In this document: one piece after another, positions 31,977 through 41,519 of the stretch
How positions within the stretch are numbered: the stretch's first letter is position 1
Layout: each line of letters opens with the position of its first letter
Source: Ascoidea asiatica
Taxonomy: Eukaryota > Ascomycota > Saccharomycetes > Ascoideales > Ascoideaceae
Assembly: GCA_001600695.1 (NCBI GenBank)
Contig: BCKQ01000006.1
Span: forward strand, 438,327-502,326
Length of the DNA stretch: 64,000 nucleotides
Direction of reading: 5' to 3'
Notes under the pieces: generated by a model
The model's input: the letters and a program-made list of their open reading frames with translations, nothing else
The model's database searches: none
What the model was told of the DNA's origin: nothing
Translations under genes and position numbers: made by a program

Positions 31977-33713
31977 ATGTTAAAACGTAAAAATGAAGAT
32001 TTCGCTTCAGAAGATCCAAATACAAAAAGAGTAGCTTTAGATACTGAAATGATCTTAAAAGAAGAAGAAGAAAAAGAAAAATTAATAACTGCTCCTTTAC
32101 TTAATAAGTCTTTAGTTAATTCAAATTTACCTACTGCTAATTCTACTTCTTTGCCTTTACCTTTACCTTTACCTAATTCCGACTCAAATAATACTACTAA
32201 TAATGATTCAAATACAAATTCTACTACTAATACTAATAGTGATAATTTAATTAATACTGTAAATACAACTGCAACTACTATAGATAATAGCATAACACCT
32301 ATGTCTACGGATATCAATAATAATAATAATAATAGCAATAACAATAATGATAATAATAATAATAACAATAATAGTACTACATCTATAACTAATACGTTGA
32401 CTAACAATGCCTCTTTACCTCAGCGTTCAACTCCAACTTCAAGTCATAAAATCAAAGAAGATGATGATCCAACTTACGTTCATTTTAGAATGTTATGTCT
32501 AGTTAAAGAAGCTTCAATGATTGTTGGTAAAGGTGGTGAAAAAATTAATCATATCAAGGAAATTTCAAATGCAAGAATTAATGTATCTGATAATATTAAA
32601 GGTATTCATGAACGTATAGTTCATGTCAAAGGTCCTGCTGAAAATATTGCAAAAGCATTTGGTTTAATTGCAAGAGCAATTACCGATGAACCCGAAGAAA
32701 CTTCTTCTGGTCCAAAATCTCCTCAATTTGCTTTAAAATTATTAATACCACATCCTGTTATTGGTTTTGTAATTGGTAAAGGTGGTACTAAATTTAGAGA
32801 AATTGAAGAAAAATCTGCTGCAAAATTAAAAGCTTCAGAATCTCAATTACCTTTCTCAACTGATCGTTGTTTAACAATTTATGGTGTCGCTGATGCTATT
32901 CATATCGCAACTTATTTTGTTGCTCAATGTATTTATGAAAATAAAAAATATTTTCATAAACATAGAATGATTCATTATCATCCTGGTAATTCTCCAATGG
33001 GTTTACCTGGTGTTGGCTTAAATAATACAATGGGCCCAAATATGAATATGTTACCAAATATGAATTCAAATATGTCTGGTATGAATATGATGAATATGAT
33101 GAATCCAATGGCTTCAATTGGTGGTTATATGAATCCATCAACAAATAATATTAGAATGTCAAATTCAAATCATTTAAATAATAGAAATTTAAAACCATAT
33201 ATGACAAATCAACAAAACTCAAATTTCAATCCCTCAAAACCTCCAAATATCAACTTTGTTAATTCGAATTCGAATTCAAATTCTTTAAATCAAAATCAAT
33301 CTTTTGGTTTCAATCCTTCTTTGAATGGTCCTTCAAATATGGGTATGAATCAAAATCAAGAAATTTTAATACCTAATGAACATGTTGGCTCAATTATTGG
33401 TAAAGGGGGAAAGAATATTAGAGATATAAGAGATAAATCTGGTGCTCAAATCAAAGTTAATGATCCTGATACCAAAAATCCTTCAGAGAGAAAAATTTCA
33501 TTATCTGGTAATTATGCTTCAATTCAAACTGCCATTTATTTAATTAATAATAGAATTGAAATGGCTAAAAGACAAAATCATGGTAATAACAACAATAATA
33601 ATAACCTGAATAATATGAATAATATGAATATGAATAATTCAAACTCAAACGGAAATTCAAATACTCTCAGTTCTAGTCATAGAGGTTCTGTAGGTAATCA
33701 TGAACAAATCTAA
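31977..33713 (+). CDS. HEK2: Three-KH-domain RNA-binding protein, Hek2/Khd1 type
   Basis: Three K-homology domains are present. KH1 is at about 166-230 (VHFRMLCLVKEASMIVGKGG), KH2 at about 250-320 (LKLLIPHPVIGFVIGKGG) and KH3 at about 460-530 (EILIPNEHVGSIIGKGG). Each keeps the GKGG loop that contacts RNA. The KH2 to linker stretch, with GVADAIHIATYFVAQ, and the position of KH3 near the C-terminus match Hek2 (Khd1) better than Pbp2. Hek2 binds ASH1 and many other mRNAs, represses translation before localisation, and acts at telomeres. The N-terminal 155 residues are Asn/Thr/Ser-rich, with short Leu-Pro repeats from TTACCT units. The linker between KH2 and KH3 is Met/Asn-rich (MNMLPNMNSNMSGMN). 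578 aa against about 380, owing to these extensions. Assignment between HEK2 and PBP2 is uncertain. Confidence 0.78.
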   Translation: MLKRKNEDFASEDPNTKRVALDTEMILKEEEEKEKLITAPLLNKSLVNSNLPTANSTSLPLPLPLPNSDSNNTTNNDSNTNSTTNTNSDNLINTVNTTATTIDNSITPMSTDINNNNNNSNNNNDNNNNNNNSTTSITNTLTNNASLPQRSTPTSSHKIKEDDDPTYVHFRMLCLVKEASMIVGKGGEKINHIKEISNARINVSDNIKGIHERIVHVKGPAENIAKAFGLIARAITDEPEETSSGPKSPQFALKLLIPHPVIGFVIGKGGTKFREIEEKSAAKLKASESQLPFSTDRCLTIYGVADAIHIATYFVAQCIYENKKYFHKHRMIHYHPGNSPMGLPGVGLNNTMGPNMNMLPNMNSNMSGMNMMNMMNPMASIGGYMNPSTNNIRMSNSNHLNNRNLKPYMTNQQNSNFNPSKPPNINFVNSNSNSNSLNQNQSFGFNPSLNGPSNMGMNQNQEILIPNEHVGSIIGKGGKNIRDIRDKSGAQIKVNDPDTKNPSERKISLSGNYASIQTAIYLINNRIEMAKRQNHGNNNNNNNLNNMNNMNMNNSNSNGNSNTLSSSHRGSVGNHEQI

Positions 33714-34888
33714 AATTAAAAATTGAAATATAATCAAACTTTACTATATCAAATGTAATATTGTTTTTTTCTGTTTTTCTTTTTTTTTTCTAATGATTAT
33801 TTTTATTGCAATTACTGCTATTATTAGTACTGTTAATATTTATTTTTTTTATTCTCTTTTTTTATGTTTTTTGTTTGTTTTTTACTATCATTTAACTTAT
33901 TTATGAAATAAATCTTCAAGATGGTATGATTTTCAAACTATATTAAAAGTAATCAAGGAATTCATGAAAAATATACATATATGCTATCATTAGTCTTAAT
34001 GAATGTTTTATGTATTTATTTTTTTTCTGTTTTCATTACTTGTTTTTTTTACTACAGTATATTTAAGGTATTTGATAATATTTATTGGTAAAACTTGAGA
34101 GAGCTAAAGTTTTTAGATATTATCAAAAATTTCAACAAATTAAAATTCAAGGAATGAAAATTTATTTCAAAATATTATTGATAAAAAATCAGATATAATC
34201 TTAAAAATTTAACTTTTTTTATGTGCAATTGAAATACTTAATTTCCTTTGCTAAATATGGAAATTTTTTTTTCTCTTTTTTTCTCGGGGGATGAATATTT
34301 CAATCGAATTGTGTTTTTGCTTCTTTTTATCTTATTTTGTGTGAATTAATAATTTTGTAATTTTTTATCTGTTTAATTTTTATATATTTAAACTTAGCTT
34401 TTATCTTTTTGCTAACTGTTTTGTTAATTTTTTTTTGTTTGTTTTTCTAATCTTATTTAATTTTAATCGTATAATCCTTTCCTTTTTGAATCTATCCTTT
34501 TATTGGCTATTTTTTTTGTATTTTTCTGTATTTTTACTATTTTTTTCTTTTCTCGACTCTACATTTGACGGAGGATTTCAGTTCTACATTAGCTTTTATT
34601 TGTTTTGAATCATTTGTACTGTTACACTATCATTCTCATCTATTATTAAGTAAATTCCTCTCATTGATCATTTTTCTAGCATTTGTTAATTATTAGGAGC
34701 ATATTTAAATCCTTTGTATACTATTAACCTCATTAATAAAAATCATGGAGCTTTTTGAAAATCAGATCAAAAAGTATCAAACCAAAAAATTATATTCTTT
34801 TTTTATAAAAGTAAAAAAAACTACAGTTTTAAAAAAAAATTTCAAAAAAAAATAAAAGACAAACAAAATATTCATTATGAATTAAATT
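33714..34888. other. Gap between convergent HEK2 and POL5
   Basis: 1.2 kb of T-rich 3' flank without a defensible reading frame. TACAGTA at 34053..34059. Long T runs are frequent. No RNA gene recognised. Confidence 0.55.
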
Positions 34889-37800
34889 CTATTTTTGCCT
34901 GTAAGTATCTAGCCAATTAATAAAATCTATAAACATAGTTGGTTGAGTTTTAGAGTCCTTGTTCTTAATCCAATCAATTATCAATGTTTCATATAGCTTA
35001 ATGACAGTCTCTAAGTTTTCAGAAGAAAATGAAGTGAGAAGTAATTTAGATATAGTAACTGAGCATTGATTGCAAGCTTGAGTTTGACGTTGATTACTAG
35101 AGCCCATGGATGACTTATGAATATTCTTTAATAATTCTAAAAGGGTAGCTTCTGAAATAATAAAAGAATTATCTTCCCCTTGAGTTTTTTGTGCAAGTTT
35201 TTCCTGGGATTTTTTAAATTCTTCAGTAAATATAAATTTGATTTTGCAAATTTTCTTAATAAGTTTACTAGTCTTATCTTTAATGCTCTCATCGGTTGTT
35301 AATTTCAACGTCTCGATCAATGGCATTAACAATGAAAGGGACAAATATGAATTACAAGATCTGTCACTTTTTTCCACGAAAATCTCAAGAAGATCAAGTA
35401 CTCTTAATTTGAAAAAGATCATGTTTTCTCTAGCCTCGATGGCTCCTTTTTTTTTATCGCTTCCAGATTCCCCTTGGCCCTGGTCTAAAGTTTCTTTTCT
35501 ACTTTTGAAGATCATCGATAGCTGCTCATCTATTGCCATCATTTGTTCGTCATCCATCTCGTCAGAATCAGAAGAATCATCCAGATCACTTTCATTGAAT
35601 TTAACTTCTCCATTTTCTTGGGGAACTCCTAATACTTCTGCTAGTGCTATTGTAGTCTTTCTATCAACCTCATTGACACTATCTTTTGCTTCGTCTTCCG
35701 AGTCTGATTCACCACTAAAACTGGATTCAATTTCGGATAGACTATTTGAACCTGTATCGTCCTTTTTAATAAGAGTATCTTCCTTTTTGAGCAAAGCTTC
35801 AGATTCTTCATCCAAATTTTTATTTTCTTCACTTAAAGAAGTTTCGTCTTCTTCCAAATTCTCACTTTCGAATAAACTCATCTGACCTTCTACATTCTCT
35901 CTGGTGATCAATACTTCTGTTAAAGTTTTCAAAGCTCTATAGTCAACATCCAATAAGAAATTTTCCCAGATAACCATTGATATTTTTCTAATTAAGCTAT
36001 TTTTTTTACTCACAAAGCTGAGAATTATATCCACAAGAATATCCAATGAGTGCAGTTCCCCTTCAATTTCTGGCGAATTTTTATCATCGTACAAATCTTC
36101 ATTATCGTCAATTTTTAAAGATTTATAAATATCACCAATTTCATTCAAAATTGATACGGAATCAGCAAGATTTTCCTCATCGAAACCAAGACAAAGTTGT
36201 AATAAAGTCAAAGAATATAATAATTCAAAAGATAATAATTGTCTTATTTGTGGATTACTTTTCAACCCTAACTTTGACTTGGTTGAAATCAAATTTAATC
36301 TATTTTGATTGATTTTTTTTAAGACTTTTAAGTTTGAATGTTTGGTCTTTTCTAAATCCCCTTCGATTTTGAATCTTAAAGAATATATAGGGCTAGGATT
36401 TTTCAAAATTTCTTGCTCTTCCAATTCAGCTAAATACTTTAAAACTTTATACGACCAAGTCAAGTTATCTACTCTTTCAAAATTTGTAAGCTGTGATAGT
36501 ATGAGGTTTAATTTTTCAGCTGCAACTTTAGCTATTGAATCCTTGAAAATATTGCCCTTTTCTTCTGAATCTAATGGTTTGAAGTAACAAAAGAATGATA
36601 TAGCCTTCAAAATATTGTCAATCCACTTATGAGAATTATCAGGCAAGAGTTTGTCACTGTCCAGTATTACCGATTTTACTGTAGAAACCATTTTGTCTAA
36701 TGCCCATCGTTGTTTTTTCTCGATAAGTTTATCTTCTTCTTTCTTTGTCTGTTGAGTAATATTTCCATCATCCATATCTATATCTGAATCATTTGAGTTG
36801 TCTACATTTCCATTAGTATCACTCTTATTTTTCTTCCTGTTGTTTTTAGATTCATTTTTTATCAATGTTTGCTCTTGCACACTCAAGAACTTCAATGGGT
36901 CATTTAATACTTGAGTATATAAGTTTATTAGCTCATCAATCATTTCTTGGTTGTTCGAAGAAACTATGATATTTATAAGGTTTGAAATTGTAGATGTCTT
37001 ACTTAATCTGTCAAAGTTTAAGTTTCCTGAAGGTGACAATAAAAGACTTTTCATTAAGGTCATTGCTAATAATGGATTTTTTTCAGGCAAAACTTTAGAT
37101 ATTAAACCTTCAAGAATTTCAATTTTAACAAGTTTATAAAGAAAATTTTTGCTGTTGTTAGCTTGGTTAATAATTGTTCTTAGTAAATGTGGGGTAAATA
37201 AAGAGCTTATTTTAGAGTATATTTCTCCTTTATTTTGAAAAGTTTGAGAAATTTGATATAATTTTGTGAGAAACAATTCAAAAATTTTAAATCCAGTAAA
37301 TTTTCTTTCCACTGTTGGAGAATTTCCAAAAAAGGAAGGATCTATTATATCATACCAAAATTGTTTAATTGTAATAAATTTTGATATTTTCTCTTTTGAA
37401 TCTTTCTTAGAATGCTTGTGTTTTTTCTTTTTTTCATCCTTGAAATGCTTCTTTCTTTTATTAGTGATTGTGGAACTTTCAAGATCTTCTTCATCATCAG
37501 AAGTGATTTCAATTATCTCTTGATTTGCGTCATCATAAGTTTCCAAGTCAAGAGATATTATTTCTTCAGATAATAAAGACCAACAGTAATGCAATCTTGG
37601 AGACCAAGTACCAGAATTAGTTGTTTTAGGTTTATTTTGATTTTTCATTTTACCTCCTTTTTTGAGATTTTTTGTTTTTCCAGTTTGAGGCAAATTTTCA
37701 GATTCGTCATCATCTTGTTTTAGTTCCAAAGCTTTTGAAACTTTTATTATGTTAGCAGTATTAGATTTTAATAAAGGATCATTAGAAACCCATCCATTTT

Positions 37801-38545
37801 TAAACTCTAGTTTTTTTAATATTTTTTCTTTCTTATTTTTAGGAATTAATAAATATATTGAAAGCCCTTCAAGAGTTACTGTTAGTTTAGAACTATTTAT
37901 TTTATTTAATATTTTAGCAAATAAATCTTTTGAAATTTTTTTTTTTTCAATTAATCTTTTGAGAAAATCATGAAAAGTATAAAATGAAGGTTCAAGTAAC
38001 CATGGTTTTATTAAAGATAATTCAACAATTGAGTCTAATAATTTTAAAAAATCAGATTCATTAAGTTCATTTTTTTTTTCTTTAATAAAAAATAAATCTG
38101 AATTACATAAAGATTTTAAACCAAATAATCTACCGAATAATAAAGCTCTAATATCTCTTCCCTTTTTACCTGAAGATGGATTACTTTGATTAATTAAAAT
38201 TTCAATGAATTGATTACAATTTATTTTATTTTGACTAAATCTTAAATTTAAAAATTCAGTTAAAACTGTTGAAAACCCAATTCTTGCGGATAATCTTGAA
38301 GAATTTAAACCCATTATTAATCTTTTTTGAGAATATTCCCATTCCTTTTCATTATCTACAGATTTTAATTCATTGATTAACTTTATGGCAGCATCGATTC
38401 TTTCAGATTCAATATCACTTGCAAGTAGATAATAATAATCTTTGGAAACTGTTTCAGATTTGACATCTGATTTAACATCAGATTTAATAGTTTTAATATC
38501 ACTAGAGTTTGAAATAGAGGCTTTCTCCTCTTGACCTTTTGACAT
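34889..38545 (-). CDS. POL5: Pol5 (MYBBP1A family), nucleolar ribosome biogenesis factor
   Basis: Pol5 is an essential nucleolar protein, related to human MYBBP1A. It was first described as DNA polymerase phi and is now linked to 60S subunit production. The N-terminus fits the family: YLLASDIESERIDAAIKLIN, then KRLIMGLNSSRLSARIGFST and IRALLFGRLFGLKSL. The body is a long helical repeat array. Lys-rich and acidic inserts appear at about 330-370 and 900-1000 (ESSFSGESDSEDEAKD), the latter being the acidic segment usual in the family. With the Met at 38545 the protein is 1218 aa. An upstream in-frame ATG at 38590 would add 15 residues; I prefer MSKGQEEK. The 5' third (above about 37750) is more AT-extreme than the rest. 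It diverges from ATP15, with CACGTG boxes between. Confidence 0.92.
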   Translation of the reverse strand: MSKGQEEKASISNSSDIKTIKSDVKSDVKSETVSKDYYYLLASDIESERIDAAIKLINELKSVDNEKEWEYSQKRLIMGLNSSRLSARIGFSTVLTEFLNLRFSQNKINCNQFIEILINQSNPSSGKKGRDIRALLFGRLFGLKSLCNSDLFFIKEKKNELNESDFLKLLDSIVELSLIKPWLLEPSFYTFHDFLKRLIEKKKISKDLFAKILNKINSSKLTVTLEGLSIYLLIPKNKKEKILKKLEFKNGWVSNDPLLKSNTANIIKVSKALELKQDDDESENLPQTGKTKNLKKGGKMKNQNKPKTTNSGTWSPRLHYCWSLLSEEIISLDLETYDDANQEIIEITSDDEEDLESSTITNKRKKHFKDEKKKKHKHSKKDSKEKISKFITIKQFWYDIIDPSFFGNSPTVERKFTGFKIFELFLTKLYQISQTFQNKGEIYSKISSLFTPHLLRTIINQANNSKNFLYKLVKIEILEGLISKVLPEKNPLLAMTLMKSLLLSPSGNLNFDRLSKTSTISNLINIIVSSNNQEMIDELINLYTQVLNDPLKFLSVQEQTLIKNESKNNRKKNKSDTNGNVDNSNDSDIDMDDGNITQQTKKEEDKLIEKKQRWALDKMVSTVKSVILDSDKLLPDNSHKWIDNILKAISFFCYFKPLDSEEKGNIFKDSIAKVAAEKLNLILSQLTNFERVDNLTWSYKVLKYLAELEEQEILKNPSPIYSLRFKIEGDLEKTKHSNLKVLKKINQNRLNLISTKSKLGLKSNPQIRQLLSFELLYSLTLLQLCLGFDEENLADSVSILNEIGDIYKSLKIDDNEDLYDDKNSPEIEGELHSLDILVDIILSFVSKKNSLIRKISMVIWENFLLDVDYRALKTLTEVLITRENVEGQMSLFESENLEEDETSLSEENKNLDEESEALLKKEDTLIKKDDTGSNSLSEIESSFSGESDSEDEAKDSVNEVDRKTTIALAEVLGVPQENGEVKFNESDLDDSSDSDEMDDEQMMAIDEQLSMIFKSRKETLDQGQGESGSDKKKGAIEARENMIFFKLRVLDLLEIFVEKSDRSCNSYLSLSLLMPLIETLKLTTDESIKDKTSKLIKKICKIKFIFTEEFKKSQEKLAQKTQGEDNSFIISEATLLELLKNIHKSSMGSSNQRQTQACNQCSVTISKLLLTSFSSENLETVIKLYETLIIDWIKNKDSKTQPTMFIDFINWLDTYRQK

Positions 38546-39100
38546 TTTTAATTGAAATTTATCAAAGAAATTATTGAATTTGAAAAACAATAATTATTAT
38601 TAGTCTTTTCAATGATTAAAAGTACTTTCTTGTTTGATTGAATATTTCTATTTACTTACATTACAATACCCAAAAATGAAATTTTCAATAAAAAATTATA
38701 TATTTTTTCAATTACAAGCCAAAAAATTTTGATAGAGAGAAGACCTACATTTATGGTCTCATTACCACCACGTGGCTTTCCTGTGAATTTTGAAAACGTT
38801 TTTCTTTTTTTGGAATTTTCAAAGATTTATAAGTGTCACGTGTATTTTGGTTTTTGATCCTTGCAGCGGATATTCAAATCATCCGTGACGCACATTTGCT
38901 CTCTTTCTATTGGTTTCATTAAAACCAAAACTCCAATTTGAAAATAATGGGTGGAAATAATTGAAATCAAAGTATATTGTGATAAGTTAATATAATAATA
39001 CGAATATTAAGTCGACAATAAATTTGTATATTATAATAAGCATTATTATAAATCAATTAAATTATATTCATTAATATTAAATAAACAAATTCATTAAAAA
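38546..39100. promoter_or_regulatory. Divergent promoter of POL5 and ATP15
   Basis: CACGTG occurs at 38769..38774 and 38837..38842, with a slightly GC-rich patch at 38760-38900 including ATCCGTGACGCAC. On the minus strand a GTAAGT occurs at about 38658, but no clear acceptor lies between it and the POL5 ATG. Confidence 0.6.
38769..38842. promoter_or_regulatory. Pair of CACGTG E-boxes between POL5 and ATP15
   Basis: Two perfect E-boxes 68 bp apart. Cbf1-type factors bind this core and control respiratory and ribosome genes in several yeasts. One gene here (ATP15) is respiratory and the other (POL5) is for ribosome production, so a shared switch is plausible. Confidence 0.5.
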
Positions 39101-39389
39101 ATGTCTGCCTGGAAAAAAGCTGGTTTCTCGTAAGTAGTTTTCAATTGAATATTTCAATGGATTCAAAATAATAAAATTTTAAAAATATCATTAAACTAAT
39201 CAATCATTTTCTTTTATTAAAATTTATAGATTCAACAAATATCTTGCTATTTCAGCAAAAACTGTTCGTTCAGTATTAAAAGAAGATCTTAAAGTTGCAG
39301 CTGTTCGTCGTGATGCTGTTGATGCAAAAGTTTCTAAATATGAAAAAGGTGTTCCATCAGAACCAAAACCTTTAAGTCTTTCTAAATAA
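39101..39389 (+). CDS. ATP15: ATP synthase F1 epsilon subunit, split gene
   Basis: Exons 39101..39129 and 39230..39389 give 62 aa, exactly the length of S. cerevisiae Atp15. The protein starts MSAWKKAGFS and continues FNKYLAISAKTVRSVLKEDL, ending LSLSK. The MSAW[RK]KAG start and the YL-x(4-5)-[AT]-[IV]RS pattern identify the mitochondrial epsilon subunit, part of the F1 central stalk. The 100-bp intron interrupts codon 10 after its second base (TC^A). It starts GTAAGT and ends TTTATAG, with an AAACTAATC sequence as possible branch site. Because exon 1 has only 29 bases, the gene is invisible to ORF scans. Like INH1, it belongs to the ATP synthase system. Confidence 0.94.
39130..39229 (+). other. 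Intron of ATP15
   Basis: 100 bp, phase 2. Donor GTAAGT after TTCTC; acceptor TATAG. The branch-site candidate AACTAAT at about 39194 departs from TACTAAC at the first and last positions. Confidence 0.9.
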
Positions 39390-39676
39390 TTTAAAAATAA
39401 TTTTATTTGACTTTTTTTTACCTATCATGAAATGATTTTTCAAAAAGTATATTGAAAACCGAGAAAAAGAAAAAAAAAGAAAGTGAGAATAATATAAAAT
39501 GAGTCATAAAACATTTATTAATTCATTATTATAATAAAAATGAAATTTACTTAAGTTTTTTTGGTTCATATATTTTCAAATGTCTACTAAGGTCAATTAA
39601 GAGTTAAATAATTATAATAATAAAAATAATAATCATAATAAAAGATTTTTTTCTATATTCTATTCAAATATTTATC

Positions 39677-39716
39677 TACTGATACAAAGGTTGAAGATTG
39701 AACTTCAATCCAGTAG
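39677..39716. other. Imperfect hairpin downstream of ATP15
   Basis: CTACTG at 39677 pairs with CAGTAG at 39711, and TTGAAG with CTTCAA inside it. It lies about 290 bp after ATP15. Function unknown; possibly an RNA end structure. Confidence 0.4.
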
Positions 39717-40209
39717 TTGAAATTCAAAAAAAACATTATTTTATTTATCCATTTTTTTGAGCTAATCAAGTTTGGGGAATATAACTTTTAAATTGATTCA
39801 AGAACAATAACATGTTAATATTTTTGAAAGAATATTAATAAGATTTGATAGGGGAATTAAAAATTATTACTAAAGAATATGTCTTAATAATTACTTTTCT
39901 TATAAAAGCATAAATTTGCCGTAGAATTTATAAGTTCTTAAAGATTTCAAAATGAATTAGCATTCAAAGATATTCTCATATAACAAAATCTAGTAACTTT
40001 GTTCTAAATTTTAATAAAAAGGGTCTACAGTACGTTAAAACATTTAAATTTTAATTCATGTTTAATCAAATGTTTTTTTTGATAATTAATATTCTGAAAA
40101 AGTTCCTTTTGATAAATAAAAGTCTTGAAATCTTGAACTAAGAATATGAATAAAAGGGAAGTACCTAATAGTACATCAAAATACATCACCGTACACCTAA
40201 TCTAAAAGC

Positions 40210-40227
40210 TGACTCAGTGATGACTCA
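40210..40227. promoter_or_regulatory. Tandem TGACTCA (Gcn4/AP-1) sites
   Basis: Two perfect TGACTCA words at 40210..40216 and 40221..40227 with four bases between. They match Gcn4, the amino-acid starvation bZIP factor. The nearest annotated start, FTR1, is 1.3 kb away, so the target is unclear. Confidence 0.5.
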
Positions 40228-41188
40228 GCACCCTTAACATTGTTTTTTTCGATCAGTGATTAGAACATAATTAAAATCCAGTACAATTACTGCACAATTC
40301 AAACGAAACTTGAGTTTTAGAAAATTATAAGATGATGAAGAATAGTCCGACGAGATCGGAAACCAGAAAGGGCTTTAAAGCTGTCTGAAAATTTTACTTC
40401 TTTTTTGCTTCATAAAAAAAAGAATATGGTAATTTGAAAAATTGAGCAAAGAGAATTGAAAATTTGTAAAACCGGTGAAATTAAGAATACAGACCTGTAA
40501 AAATATTTTTTACTATTTTTTTTGCAGGGACATTAATTCTTGAATTCTTTGAATATTTTGAAAACAACTTTTGTTAAATGGAAATAGTAAATTCTTTTAA
40601 GAGATTTCTACAAAACTTCAGCACTTCAACAAGACTTTTAACAGAATTCTAACAGAATTTTAGGAAATTGGTGCACGACTTGGTTATGCGGAACTCGTAT
40701 TGGTGAGAGATTGAATTGATTAAACTCGCACAAAACCACCCACATCTTGACCCACAACCCTGGTTGCAACTAAATCCCTCTTCAAAATATTTGTTTACTA
40801 AAGGGACTCTCGTGATCTTTTTCATTTAAAGATAGTTTAGTTCAATATATGTTTGGTAACTAGAGGGTTTTCATGTAATTTGTGTGCACAGCGCTGCAAG
40901 TCATATGTGCCTTAGTTTAGGCTGTAGCAGGAGCGCACTGCTTGGCTGCTAGGGAGACGCCTAACGGCGCTCGCTCATTGGCTGAGCTTTGATCTTTTAG
41001 ATTAAAATCCTCTGCTCATACGCAGCAATGCTTCCTTGTTATTTAGTATTGATTCCGTTGATTTTTATTCTTTTAAGGCAATCTACTGATTTTTTTGATA
41101 ATTTTTTTAAATAAACCCCCCATGGAAGTTTATGAGGAAATAATTTTACCCAAAGTTACTGAAAACCAGTAAATTTATTAATAAAATA

Positions 41189-41203
41189 TTGATAAATTAT
41201 CAA
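41189..41203. promoter_or_regulatory. Inverted GATA palindrome upstream of FTR1
   Basis: TTGATAA-A-TTATCAA is a perfect palindrome made of two WGATAA half-sites, 317 bp before the FTR1 ATG. Iron-responsive GATA repressors (Fep1 in S. pombe, Sfu1 in C. albicans) bind such words in iron-uptake promoters. In contrast I saw no Aft1-type TGCACCC. The regulator is inferred. Confidence 0.5.
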
Positions 41204-41519
41204 TACAAACTGCCAATTGGTGTTTAAATCTTTTGTACTTTTAGTTAAAACAGTTCTTAAAACTGTTATGTCAGTTTTTTAAAACTATTTTCACCGGAGA
41301 AAAATTATTTTTGAAATTCTCAGTTTTATTTTCCTATTATTATTATCATTATTATTATTATATTCATTTCAATTTTTTTATATATAAAGCCCCTTAGTTT
41401 TAATTTTTTAATTATTCTTTTTTTTTTATATATAAATTCATTTTCTTTTATAATTTCAATTAATATTTAACTAATTTATAATTCATTTATAAAAATAACA
41501 TTAATTATAAATCTCAAAA

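Larger units (their letters stand above)
39390..41519. other. 2.1 kb region without a gene, upstream of FTR1
   Basis: No ORF above 60 codons on either strand. Contents: a TGAGTCA word at 39501, a hairpin at 39677..39716, TACAGTA at 40026..40032, two TGACTCA words at 40210 and 40221, and a GC-rich island at about 40670-41010 (GCGCTGCAAG, GGAGACGCCTAACGGCGC). An inverted GATA pair at 41189 is 0.3 kb from the FTR1 start. A noncoding RNA or a lost gene could lie in the first kilobase. Confidence 0.5.
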
